From the NCBI GenBank assembly GCA_021404685.1, contig QWHC01000006.1:62001-126000 (forward strand): DNA of 64,000 nt, in the 5' to 3' direction. Every line of letters begins with the position of its first letter. Positions within the stretch are counted from its first letter, which is position 1. Source of the stretch: Chloroflexi bacterium CFX4 (GTDB taxonomy: Bacteria > Chloroflexota > Anaerolineae > Aggregatilineales > UBA2796). Under the pieces are notes generated by a model. It was given only the letters and a program-made list of their open reading frames with translations. It ran no database searches and had not been told where the DNA came from. This document shows, one piece after another, positions 34,153 through 42,426 of this stretch. Made by a program: the position numbers and the translations under genes.

Positions 34153-35178
34153 CTACACCCCATGCACTGCCTTCAGGCGTGCGATCAAATCGCTGATGTT
34201 CGGCTCTGCGTGCGGCGCAGCACCTATTGGATCGCTGACCGTCTGTCTGCCCAGCAGCGCATACGCCACGTTCAACATGCCGTGGCTAAGCACCTCAAGA
34301 TCGTAGCCGCCTTCCTGCACAAAGATGATCTTGCTGCCACACAATTCCTCTGCCATGCGGATTAGCTCGCGGCTCAGGTGCGCGTAACCATTCAATGAAA
34401 GCTGCAAACCGCCCAGCGGATCGCGCCAGTGGGCATCAAAGCCGGCAGAGATGATCATCAGCTCAGGGCGGAAACGCCGCGCCGCCGCCCACAGCACTTC
34501 CTCGTAAATGCGCCCAAAGCCCTGATCGCCCACACCGACCATGAGCGGCACATTGAGCGTTGTGCCTTTGCCCGCGCCCTCGCCTGTTTCGTTAAGCGCG
34601 CCCGTGCCGGGATACCATGGCGATTGGTGTGTGGAGACGAAATAAACCGCGTCATCCTTGTAGAAAATATCTTGTGTGCCGTTGCCGTGATGCACATCGT
34701 AATCCACGATCAGGATGCGCTCCATGCCGTAGTGCGCTTGGGCATGGCGCGCAGCCAGCGCCACGTTTGCCAGCAGACAAAAGCCCATCGCCATATCAGG
34801 AATGGCGTGATGCCCTGGCGGGCGAGTTGCCACCAATGCGTTGTGCGCCTCACCGCTGCAAACGGCATCCACGCCGCGCAGTGCTGCACCGCTGGACAGG
34901 CGCGCCGCGTAGAGCGACTCAGGCAGGGCGTAGGTGTCCGCGCCAAGCTGCACGCCTGATTGCCCTTCCGTCCATTTCAGCAGATCGAGATAGTCCTGTG
35001 TATGCACGCTTAAAATTTGCGCGTCGCTGATCGGCTCTGGCGTCAGCGCCAGCATATGATCCGTCACTTGGGATTCGCTAAGGCGCTCCCGAACCGCTGC
35101 CAAGCGTGCCGCGCTCTCCACATGACCGCCAAGCGTATGCACCTGCACACGCGCATCACTGATGTAAGCTGTTGTCAT
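34153..35178 (-). CDS. Histone-deacetylase-family amidohydrolase (AcuC-like)
   Basis: 341 residues with the full arginase/deacetylase motif set: 'HVESAARLAAVRERL', 'VHTQDYLDLL', 'ATRPPGHHAIPDMAMGFCLLANVALAARHAQ' (active-site His pair), 'ILIVDYDVHHGNGTQDIFYKDDAVYFVSTHQ' (zinc Asp and His), 'IISAGFDAHWRDPLGGLQLSLNGY' (second zinc Asp), 'FVQEGGYD' (Tyr that stabilises the transition state). Bacterial members deacetylate acetyl-lysine proteins, acetylpolyamines or acetoin-related substrates; the substrate is not deducible. Between a kinase-like gene (15 bases upstream) and the ABC ATPase gene (3 bases downstream). Confidence 0.93.
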   Translation of the reverse strand: MTTAYISDARVQVHTLGGHVESAARLAAVRERLSESQVTDHMLALTPEPISDAQILSVHTQDYLDLLKWTEGQSGVQLGADTYALPESLYAARLSSGAALRGVDAVCSGEAHNALVATRPPGHHAIPDMAMGFCLLANVALAARHAQAHYGMERILIVDYDVHHGNGTQDIFYKDDAVYFVSTHQSPWYPGTGALNETGEGAGKGTTLNVPLMVGVGDQGFGRIYEEVLWAAARRFRPELMIISAGFDAHWRDPLGGLQLSLNGYAHLSRELIRMAEELCGSKIIFVQEGGYDLEVLSHGMLNVAYALLGRQTVSDPIGAAPHAEPNISDLIARLKAVHGV

Positions 35179-35193
35179 CGTGTCTCTCTCTGG

Positions 35194-36306
35194 CTATGAA
35201 CCGGGCAGCTTGATGCTAAATGTGCTGCCAACGCCTTCTTCGCTCTCATACCAAATACGCCCGCCCATTGCATCTAGCTCTGCCTTCACCAAATATAGGC
35301 TGATGCCATAGCCAAACTCCGCCATGATTTGCGGCTGGCGCGCCCGCTGGAACGGCGCAAAAACGCGATCCGATTCTTTAGCACGGATGCCGCAGCCTTG
35401 ATCCGCCACGTCAATTTGCACGACATCGCTCGGCGTTAGGCGATCAGCACGCAGGATGACAGGTGCTTCCTTCGGGCTGTACATAATCGCATTTCGCAGC
35501 ACATCATGGAGTGCCTTCCGCAAATACTCGGCAGAGGCGCCGACCGTAATCGCGCTCGGAATCTGCACAATCAGCCTATCGCGCAGCGATTCCGAGTGAA
35601 TATCATCAAGTGGCTGCTCTTGGATGAGCGACTCAAGGAAATCTTCAACGAAATCCGCCAGCTTGATCTTACGCCGATCACGGTTGACCAACGTTGGCAA
35701 CTGCCCTGTACGCAGCAGTTCCAGCCGATAGAGCAGGTCGAGCAGCATCTCCAGCCGATACATATGTGTGGCGATGATCTCGGCAAAGCCTTTGACGCGC
35801 CCTGCCAATTGGTCGGCAGTCATGCCCGGTGGGCGCTTCCGCATAAGCTGCATGATCAAATCCGCGTGACCGCGTGTGCTTTCGACGGCAAGGCGTGCCT
35901 CTGTGCGGAAGGTGGACATAAATTCGCGCAGGGCAACCCAGTCGGTCTGCTCCATACTGATGAGCGTGTAAAGCTGCCCATCATTGCCCGTCACCGAAAC
36001 TGCCCAGCATGGAATATATGTTCCCGTCAGCAGCGTGTGAAAACGGACAGGCTCACCGCTGCTAAGCGCCCGTGCGCGAATATCCTGCGCGCCGGGGCCT
36101 TCAACACGGCGCGCATCCAGCAGCATGGCAGCCGCCAGCCAGCCTTCAGCGCGAATAAGCGTCAGGTTAGGCCCGAGCAGCACCCGCGCTGCCTCATTAT
36201 CCATCACAAGGCGATCCGCCGCATCAAAAACGAGGATGCCATAGCCCATGCGGTCAATTAAGCGGCGCAAGTCTAAGTTAGGTGGCGTAGGTTTCGATTC
36301 GCTCAT
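35194..36306 (-). CDS. Histidine-kinase-like protein lacking the phospho-acceptor His
   Basis: 370 residues, cytosolic. An N-terminal PAS-like domain (about 10-120: 'MGYGILVFDAADRLVMDNEAARVLLG...IPCWAVSVTGNDGQLYTLISMEQT'), a helical dimerisation region, and a HATPase_c domain (about 240-370) with N-box 'ALHDVLRNAIMYSP', G1 'VADQGCGI' and G2 'EFGYGISLYLVKAELDAMGGRIWYESEEGVGSTFSIKLP'. In the H-box 'REFMSTFRTEARLAVESTRGHADLIM', aligned to the usual 'REFLSTVSHELRTPLTSIRGYADLL', Thr135 stands where the His should be and Ala/Arg/Leu/Ala replace LRTP. ATP binding looks intact. First gene of an operon with the HDAC-family and ABC ATPase genes. Confidence 0.85.
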   Translation of the reverse strand: MSESKPTPPNLDLRRLIDRMGYGILVFDAADRLVMDNEAARVLLGPNLTLIRAEGWLAAAMLLDARRVEGPGAQDIRARALSSGEPVRFHTLLTGTYIPCWAVSVTGNDGQLYTLISMEQTDWVALREFMSTFRTEARLAVESTRGHADLIMQLMRKRPPGMTADQLAGRVKGFAEIIATHMYRLEMLLDLLYRLELLRTGQLPTLVNRDRRKIKLADFVEDFLESLIQEQPLDDIHSESLRDRLIVQIPSAITVGASAEYLRKALHDVLRNAIMYSPKEAPVILRADRLTPSDVVQIDVADQGCGIRAKESDRVFAPFQRARQPQIMAEFGYGISLYLVKAELDAMGGRIWYESEEGVGSTFSIKLPGS

Positions 36307-36405
36307 GGTACAGCTTTCACTTTCCGCCCATGCCGATACACGCTCACTAGCTTAGCACGCGCTTGCCGTTTTATGCAAAGTGCCGCATTGCCTTGCCGCC
36401 AAAGG

Positions 36406-38004
36406 CTAAAAGGAATCATCCTCAAGGTGGATCAGCCATAAGGCGCCATCGTCTGCCGAACGATAGACGATCTGCCGACCATTCGGCGAAACCGACCACT
36501 CATCATTGGCGATGGGAAGGCGCGTCTGATCATCATTCAAGCGCCGATCCACCTTATCAGTCAGTGTGTAGCGGTGCAGTGCTGCCGCGCCTGCTGCATA
36601 TGGCACATACAGCAAACTCTCGGAATCGCGCCAGCGAAAGCTGCCCACAAAGGGCAGTTTTTGCGGCTGTGCGCCGCTGCGCGTTGCCAGCACATAGACG
36701 CCTGAAGCGCTTGCCTGTGGCTGGAAGGGCAACAAAAAGGCAATGTGTCCGCCGCCCGGCGCGATACTCAGCCGCCGTAAGCCCTCGAAGGTGCCAAGCG
36801 GTGTCAAACGCCCGTCAGTAATGTTGAGGATACTGAGGGCGTGGCTTTGCGTACGCGGCGCAACTTCCACCAGCAACAGGCGCTTTTCATCCAGCCAATA
36901 GACCTCGCCACCTTGCCATGTTCGCAGCAGGCGCGCCTCGCCGCTCAGGTCTGCCAGCCAAATTTCGGTGCGTGGCTTTAGGTTTGGGAAGTAATCGCCT
37001 GATCGAATGTGCCAGAGCAGTTGTTTGCCGCTTGGCGAGAAAGTGAGCCACGCGCCGCGTGTGAGCAAGTTCGTCCGCCGACCACTCAGCCGCTCCACCA
37101 GCACGCCGCGCCCGTTGTCATTGGTGAAGGCATAGCGCCCATCAGGAGAGAGGAGCGGCGGCAGGTTTTCACGCGGTGCCGCGATGTAAGCGAGTTCACC
37201 ATTAGGCTGCCACCATGCGCCGCTGCAACAATCATCATCCGTCAGGCGGCGTGCGCTGAAGGTTGTGGCAAGCGGCGCACGAAAGGCGGGCGGCGTATAA
37301 GGCGTTGGTGCAAGGCGCAACGTCGGTGGGTAGGCAAGCGGATAGTTGTTGAGCGGCGCGTTGCCCATCTGGATGATAGGCTGATCGAGGATGCTTTGCC
37401 AGCGGCGCGGCGCGCTCATATCCCGCGCAAAAGCAATCCCAATCGGACGTCCTAACTGCGCCAAATGATCCCAATCAGCGTCAATGAGCGCCGCAGGATT
37501 ATAGGCGATGCGGTAATCAAGCGAGCGTATTTCAAGGTGCAGGTGCGGGCGTGATTGACAGGTCAGATCGGGATCGCCGACCTCACCAACCACCTGACCG
37601 CGCCGCACAGGCTGCCCAACCATCAGCGGTGAGCGAACGCGCAAATGCCCATAGACCGAAGCATAGCCGAGCGCCTCGTGCTGAATGACCAGGTTATGTG
37701 GCTCTGCGCCGAAATTGCTGTTGTCAATCCAGCGCACCACGCCCTCAGCAATTGCCACCACAGGCGTGCCGCACGGCGCCTCAAAATCCACGCCGAAATG
37801 CAGCCCTTGCCCTGCCGCATACCAATATTTGCCGTAGACAAACGCCTCCTGTGTGTTGCCGTAGTGCTGTTCCAGCAGCCACGTCGTCACGTCGGACTTG
37901 GTTGCAAAGGGCAAACGGAACGGCTTTTCAGCAGCAGCCATTGGCGCACCTAGCAGAAACGGCGCAACCAGCAACACGCTGATCACGCCGCTAAGCAGCC
38001 GCAA
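36406..38004 (-). CDS. Secreted M23 peptidase with C-terminal beta-propeller repeats
   Basis: 532 residues with a signal peptide (MRLLSGVISVLLVAPFLLGAPMAAA/EK). An M23/LytM domain spans about 60-165: 'GQGLHFGVDFEAPCGTPVVAIAEGVVRWI' (HxxxD), 'YGHLRVRSPLMVGQPVRRGQVVGEVGDPDLTCQSRPHLHLEIR' (HxH). Residues about 240-530 contain repeated WD40/TolB-like blades ('LLSPDGRYAFTNDNGRGVLVE', 'LTFSPSGKQLLWHIRS', 'SIAPGGGHIAFLLPF', 'SVSPNGRQIVYRSADDGALWLIHLED'). It is likely an envelope protein that cuts or senses peptidoglycan. Last gene of the five-gene minus-strand run beginning with the R2lox gene. Confidence 0.88.
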   Translation of the reverse strand: MRLLSGVISVLLVAPFLLGAPMAAAEKPFRLPFATKSDVTTWLLEQHYGNTQEAFVYGKYWYAAGQGLHFGVDFEAPCGTPVVAIAEGVVRWIDNSNFGAEPHNLVIQHEALGYASVYGHLRVRSPLMVGQPVRRGQVVGEVGDPDLTCQSRPHLHLEIRSLDYRIAYNPAALIDADWDHLAQLGRPIGIAFARDMSAPRRWQSILDQPIIQMGNAPLNNYPLAYPPTLRLAPTPYTPPAFRAPLATTFSARRLTDDDCCSGAWWQPNGELAYIAAPRENLPPLLSPDGRYAFTNDNGRGVLVERLSGRRTNLLTRGAWLTFSPSGKQLLWHIRSGDYFPNLKPRTEIWLADLSGEARLLRTWQGGEVYWLDEKRLLLVEVAPRTQSHALSILNITDGRLTPLGTFEGLRRLSIAPGGGHIAFLLPFQPQASASGVYVLATRSGAQPQKLPFVGSFRWRDSESLLYVPYAAGAAALHRYTLTDKVDRRLNDDQTRLPIANDEWSVSPNGRQIVYRSADDGALWLIHLEDDSF

Positions 38005-38021
38005 ACGGCTGACCTGCCCGC

Positions 38022-39140
38022 TTATGGCGCGGTATTCCCTCTCGGCAGCACGCCGAGCCTACCGACCGTTACGCGGATGTTTGGCACGAACGTCCAACCG
38101 CGCAAATCTTCATAAGTCACAAAGACCCATGCCTGATTGTTGCTGAGCTTCAAAATTTGGAAGGTTGCGCCCTTCGGAATAACGCCGATCCGTTCGCCGT
38201 TCAGGCTTGGGATATTCCGCACGAGGGCATTGTTCAGCGTGATGCCGCGCACCTCAAACGGTTCGACAGCAGCAGGCTGCCCGCCGGGTGCCTCAGCGCC
38301 ACCTGTGTTGATGGCAGGCGCGTTGATCACCTCACGGGTGCGCGGCAGCGCCGCCGGGTCGCTGCCATAGACGTAGATCACTTGGCGGAACATCCAGCCG
38401 CGTGCGCCGCCGCCTAAATCGAGCAAATACCACGTCTCAAAGCCAAAGTCGCCATTGCGCCCGATGGCAGTGAACTGCTGATCCTTAAATGCCTCGCCAA
38501 TGGTTGGGAAGTTGGTGCCAGGTCCGCTGCGGATGTTGGCGCGATCCACAATCACGACCACCTTCACAACCGGCACTTTGGTTGGCGTCGCAGGGACACC
38601 TGTTGGGAAAGGCGTTGTGCCAACGCCCGGCACGCCGCCGCCACCACCTGAGACAACCGTCCAATCGAACAACACGCCGGCATCGCCCACACCTTCATAG
38701 TAGTCTACGATGATCTCATAGGTACCGGCGCCCAATACCACATCCGCCGTGTTGACGGTGAAACCACCGACGGCTGGCGTAAAGCGATCAATGACGATCT
38801 GCCCGTTGATTGCCACGCGAATGCCATCATCCGCACCAGCGCGGAAACGATAGGTGCCCGCCGCAAAGGCGATGCGGTTATACCAGCGCACGCTGAAATT
38901 ATCGTTCGGAATAATGCCGGGTGCTGGTGAGCCTGTTCCCCAGTTGAACAAGATTGCGGCATCTATGCGCGCTAAAGCAGGATTACCCTGAAAGGTTGGG
39001 TTCGCCCAATAGTAGCCTTCCCAGTTCGAGCCGGTGATGCCCTGTGCCTGCACAGAACGCTGCCCGAAAAACGCCACGCTTAAGCCTATGATGACCAGCG
39101 CTGCGAGGAAAAGCCGTCCTAAGGATTGTTTTTGTCGCAT
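38022..39140 (-). CDS. Secreted PA14 + double SH3b protein
   Basis: 372 residues starting at the ATG that opens a signal peptide (MRQKQSLGRLFLAALVIIGLSVAFFGQRSVQA/Q); AGGA lies 7 bases upstream. A PA14-type carbohydrate-binding domain covers about 37-165 ('WEGYYWANPTFQGNPALARIDAAILFNWGTGSPAPG...NFSVRWYNRIAFAAGTYRFRAGADDGIRVAINGQIVID'). A Gly/Pro/Thr linker follows. Two SH3b domains (about 190-260, 'VIVDRANIRSGPGTNFPTIGEAFKDQQFTAIGR', and 300-365, 'NNALVRNIPSLNGERIGVIPKGATFQILKLS') suggest peptidoglycan binding. It lies between the namZ-like gene and the M23/propeller gene, all on one strand. Confidence 0.88.
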   Translation of the reverse strand: MRQKQSLGRLFLAALVIIGLSVAFFGQRSVQAQGITGSNWEGYYWANPTFQGNPALARIDAAILFNWGTGSPAPGIIPNDNFSVRWYNRIAFAAGTYRFRAGADDGIRVAINGQIVIDRFTPAVGGFTVNTADVVLGAGTYEIIVDYYEGVGDAGVLFDWTVVSGGGGGVPGVGTTPFPTGVPATPTKVPVVKVVVIVDRANIRSGPGTNFPTIGEAFKDQQFTAIGRNGDFGFETWYLLDLGGGARGWMFRQVIYVYGSDPAALPRTREVINAPAINTGGAEAPGGQPAAVEPFEVRGITLNNALVRNIPSLNGERIGVIPKGATFQILKLSNNQAWVFVTYEDLRGWTFVPNIRVTVGRLGVLPRGNTAP

Positions 39141-39241
39141 TCCTTCATCCTCTGCGTCTCTGAATGCATTTTCAAAGCGCCTGATCATACCGCCCTTTGC
39201 CGATCTGACAAATTGCGTAGGGCAAGCGCCTAGCAATTGGC

Positions 39242-40369
39242 TTATTCATAAAGCCAAAATGGTGTTGAGGCTGCCTGAAAAGCGTGTGATTCCTCATCAC
39301 AGACTTCCAGCATTTCGGCAACGGTCGCGCCGTGTTCAAAGGCACGCCTTAAATAGGTTGAGCCAGTCAGCATATCGAACCAGTAGCGCCCGTTCGTCTC
39401 GATAAATTTGACGTCACTTGGATACATGGCGCGCAGCGCAGCGATCAGGTGCAAGCCAGCAGCAAAGCCAAGATAGTTGCTTGGCTCGGTAACGAAAAAG
39501 CGCACGCCGCCGCACCGCTCACCCGCATATTTACCACTCTGCGGCATGAACCAGCATGGGCGGAACAGCACACCGGTCAGGTCCAGTCCGTTCATCACCT
39601 CTGCCAACGCCTCACTTTCCACAAAGGGCGCGCCAACTTGTGTGAACGGCAGCGATGTGCCGCGCCCTTCGCTCACATTCAGCCCTTCCAGCAGGCAGGT
39701 GCCGCTGTAGACGAGTGCCGTGATCGGATTAGGGATGCCGGGTGAGGTTGCTGACCAAATCAGCTCTGTATCGTCGTAGAGCATTTCGCGCTGCCAGCCG
39801 CGCATCGGAATCACGTCAAGCTGTGCGCCGATGCCCTCGTTCAGGAACTGCGCTGCCTCACCAAGCGTTAAGCCGTAACGCACAGGGATTGGCGCCGGCG
39901 CAACAATCGAGAAAAACTCTTTGGCAGCACGGATGCCTTCCACCAACACGCCGCCTTGCGGATTAGGGCGATCCAGCAGCAGCACAGGCACATTCGCCTC
40001 TTGGCAGGCTTGCAGCATATAGCTGACCGTGGCAAGGAAAGTATACCAACGAGTGCCCACATCTTGCAGATCGATCAGCACCGTGTTCAATCCGCGCAGC
40101 ACCTCAAGGCTTGGCGCACGTTTCTCGCCGTACAGGCTGTAGAGTGGCAGTGTCTCGAACATTTCATCCGCAATGTGATCGCCTGCGCCGCCCACGCCAA
40201 AATAGCCGTGTTCAGGCGCAAAGACAGCCGTCACGTTCACCGCATAATCACGTAGCGCATTTAAGGCAGTCACACCTTCTCGCGTTTGGCTGGCAACCGT
40301 TGCCAACAAGCCAACCGCACCGTAAACATCAGGCGATTCGAGGAAAACATCCAAACCGGTTTCGACCAT
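39242..40369 (-). CDS. DUF1343 protein, NamZ-type exo-beta-N-acetylmuramidase
   Basis: 375 residues, no clear signal peptide. It opens 'VETGLDVFLESPDVYGAVGLLATVASQTREGVTALNALRD...VTAVFAPEHGYFGVGGAGDHI', then 'LPLYSLYGEKRAPSLEVLRGLNTVLIDLQDVGTRWYTFLATVSYMLQACQEANVPVLLLDRPNPQGG', all strong DUF1343 signatures. NamZ of this family removes terminal MurNAc from peptidoglycan fragments. The gene follows a beta-lactamase-type serine hydrolase by 3 bases; that pairing is common in muropeptide-recycling loci. The absence of a signal peptide suggests action inside the cell or an unusual export route. Confidence 0.88.
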   Translation of the reverse strand: MVETGLDVFLESPDVYGAVGLLATVASQTREGVTALNALRDYAVNVTAVFAPEHGYFGVGGAGDHIADEMFETLPLYSLYGEKRAPSLEVLRGLNTVLIDLQDVGTRWYTFLATVSYMLQACQEANVPVLLLDRPNPQGGVLVEGIRAAKEFFSIVAPAPIPVRYGLTLGEAAQFLNEGIGAQLDVIPMRGWQREMLYDDTELIWSATSPGIPNPITALVYSGTCLLEGLNVSEGRGTSLPFTQVGAPFVESEALAEVMNGLDLTGVLFRPCWFMPQSGKYAGERCGGVRFFVTEPSNYLGFAAGLHLIAALRAMYPSDVKFIETNGRYWFDMLTGSTYLRRAFEHGATVAEMLEVCDEESHAFQAASTPFWLYE

Positions 40370-40372
40370 AGC

Positions 40373-41485
40373 TTACTTTCTCTCTAAAGCGGTGATAAGC
40401 GTATCATGGAAGCGGACGCGAAAGCCGAAAATTAGCCGATCCTGCCTGCCGTAGAAGATGTTATTGGTAAGCAGGGCTGCCACAAGCTGCCGTTCAGGGT
40501 CTACCCACAGCGAGTTACCGACGAAGCCGGTGTGTCCGTAGCTGTTTGGGCTGAAAAACTGCCCGCTGGAGGAGCCTTCGGGCGAACGCATTTGCCAGCC
40601 TAGTCCACGGTCGCCTATGTGTTGACGCACCGCTTCTTGGGCAAGGCGTGGGCTGATGAAGCCGCCGCCCTCATCAAGGTAAAGCTGACCGATCAGGGCG
40701 GCGTCGCTGGCTGTGCCGAACAATCCAGCGTGTCCGGCGGCGCCGCCTAAGGCAGCCGTGTTCTCATCATGCACTTCGCCCTGAATGCGCCGACCGCGCC
40801 ACGCGCAAATTTCGGTGGGCGGCACGCTATTGGGCGGCGTGATCGGGCTGTAGGCGGCGCTCATCTCTAAGGGGCGCAGCACAAGGCGCTGGATTGCTTC
40901 GCGCAGCGAGCAGTCCAGCATTGCCTCAATTGCCATGCCCAACAAGATGTAGTTGATGTCGCTGTAGAGCGCACGTTCGCCAAGCGGCGCGCTGAAGGGG
41001 CTGTTCAGGCACATGGCGCGCCGCGCTTCAAGATCAGGTGCGCTTCGCAGATCGAGCCAAGCTGCCAAGCCGCTGCTGTGCGTCAGCAAGTGCCAGAAGG
41101 TCACCTTGCCAGCATCGGCGGTCTGATCGGTAGGCGGCACAACTTCCACAAACTCGCCGGGCTTTAGCGGATTTGGGTAGGGCTGGATAGGGCGTTCGCC
41201 GCGCAGTTCGGGCAGCACGTTGCACACAGGATCATCCAGCCGCACTCTGCCAGTATCTACTATGCGAAAAAAGGCAAGCGTGGTGATCAGCTTGGTGAGG
41301 GAGGCGTAGTCAAAGCGCGTGTGGCGCGTGACGGGCTGCACACCCTCACCTGATTGCCTGCCTTCGGCATCCAGCGTGCCGAGCGCCGCACGGTAAACGA
41401 TAGCATTGCGCCAGCGGATTTCGACCTGCGCTGCCGTATAGACCTTACCTAAGTTTTCCTGCAAAAGGGCGTTGAGTGCTTCCAT
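40373..41485 (-). CDS. Serine hydrolase, class C beta-lactamase/penicillin-binding-like
   Basis: 370 residues. The catalytic SxxK motif is in 'TRFDYASLTKLITTLAFFRIVDTGRVRLDDPV'; the second motif is Y-S-D in 'GERALYSDINYILLGMAIEAML' (YxN type); 'YGHTGFVGNSLWVDPERQLVAALLTN' gives the HTG triad equivalent of KTG. No signal peptide is seen. It is closer to esterase/D-Ala peptidase-like members than to resistance enzymes. It lies between R2lox (12 bases upstream) and the namZ-like gene (3 bases downstream), so cell-wall fragment metabolism is the likely context. Confidence 0.88.
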   Translation of the reverse strand: MEALNALLQENLGKVYTAAQVEIRWRNAIVYRAALGTLDAEGRQSGEGVQPVTRHTRFDYASLTKLITTLAFFRIVDTGRVRLDDPVCNVLPELRGERPIQPYPNPLKPGEFVEVVPPTDQTADAGKVTFWHLLTHSSGLAAWLDLRSAPDLEARRAMCLNSPFSAPLGERALYSDINYILLGMAIEAMLDCSLREAIQRLVLRPLEMSAAYSPITPPNSVPPTEICAWRGRRIQGEVHDENTAALGGAAGHAGLFGTASDAALIGQLYLDEGGGFISPRLAQEAVRQHIGDRGLGWQMRSPEGSSSGQFFSPNSYGHTGFVGNSLWVDPERQLVAALLTNNIFYGRQDRLIFGFRVRFHDTLITALERK

Positions 41486-41497
41486 ACTCTTATCACT

Positions 41498-42307
41498 TTA
41501 GCGCACGCGCTCCAGCACGTTCAGGCGCGCCATGTACTGCCTGCCGGCGTAGCCGACAATATCGTTCAGATCGAGATCAAACGGGATGTTTGGCAAAAAG
41601 TCGCCAAGCAGTTCCATAAAAACGCCTTGCGCTAAGGGCAACAGCTTGTTTAGCTGCGCTTCCACAACTGCCCACAATGCCGCATCTTCGCTGAGCAAAC
41701 GTGAGAGCAGATGCAGCCCAAAAGCAACGTGGCGCGCTTCATCACGCTGCACATATTCCAAGCCTTCGGTCAGTGCGGGCATCAGCCCTTTGGCGCGCAG
41801 TGCCTTAAAAATGCCGTAATAGCCCGTCTCTGCCAGCACACCTTCAATAGTGATGTGATAGCTGGCAACCGCACGCGCCTGCGCTGAGCGCGAATGGTCG
41901 GTGAGCAAGGCATCTAGGGCAGCCGTTAGCTCTGCAAAAAGCTGGCGATAATTTGCGCCGGCAATCTGGCTGGCGTCAGGCGTTTCACCCAGCACCTGAC
42001 CGATCACGGCGTCGAAAAACTCTACATGCTTTGCTTCTTCAAAAAGCTGCGTTGTCAAAAACATTTCTTCTTCAAGATGCCCGCCTTCCCGCTTGAGGGC
42101 AACCATCAGCGGCGCAAGGTCATCCGTCACAGCTGCCTCACCGCTGATGAACAGCGATACGCCGCGTCGGATCAGCTCATGTTCGCGGTCGGACATTGCC
42201 GCCCAATCACGTTGATCTTGGCTGAAATCTAAATCTTGCGGATTCCACATCAGGCGTTTTGCCTTGTGATAGTCGCGCAGTGGTAAAAGCGTCTGATCGA
42301 GTCGCAT
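41498..42307 (-). CDS. R2-like ligand-binding oxidase (R2lox)
   Basis: 269 residues. The ferritin-like carboxylate/His set is complete: Glu57, Glu91, His94, Glu155, Glu190 and His193. The spacings (34, 3, 64, 35, 3) match R2lox rather than nucleotide-reductase R2. Val60 and Tyr150 occupy the positions of the Val-Tyr ether cross-link known from R2lox. R2lox proteins assemble a mixed Mn/Fe site, bind a long-chain fatty acid and perform two-electron oxidations; physiological substrates are unknown. No class I reductase large subunit is nearby, which also argues against a true R2. First gene of the wall-related minus-strand operon. Confidence 0.9.
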   Translation of the reverse strand: MRLDQTLLPLRDYHKAKRLMWNPQDLDFSQDQRDWAAMSDREHELIRRGVSLFISGEAAVTDDLAPLMVALKREGGHLEEEMFLTTQLFEEAKHVEFFDAVIGQVLGETPDASQIAGANYRQLFAELTAALDALLTDHSRSAQARAVASYHITIEGVLAETGYYGIFKALRAKGLMPALTEGLEYVQRDEARHVAFGLHLLSRLLSEDAALWAVVEAQLNKLLPLAQGVFMELLGDFLPNIPFDLDLNDIVGYAGRQYMARLNVLERVR

Positions 42308-42426
42308 AGCGCTTTCGCACCTTCTCTAGAGCAGTACGTTACTTGTCGCACCTGACGAACGGTAGATGCCACAAGGCATAGTATAATGCCCATGCCTTAT
42401 CTTTACGAAAACCGATAGGTGGCAGC

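Noticed and set aside
41498-42307. Ribonucleotide reductase small subunit (NrdB/NrdF)
   Set aside because: Ligand spacing and the Val60/Tyr150 pair fit R2lox, and no large subunit gene is nearby.
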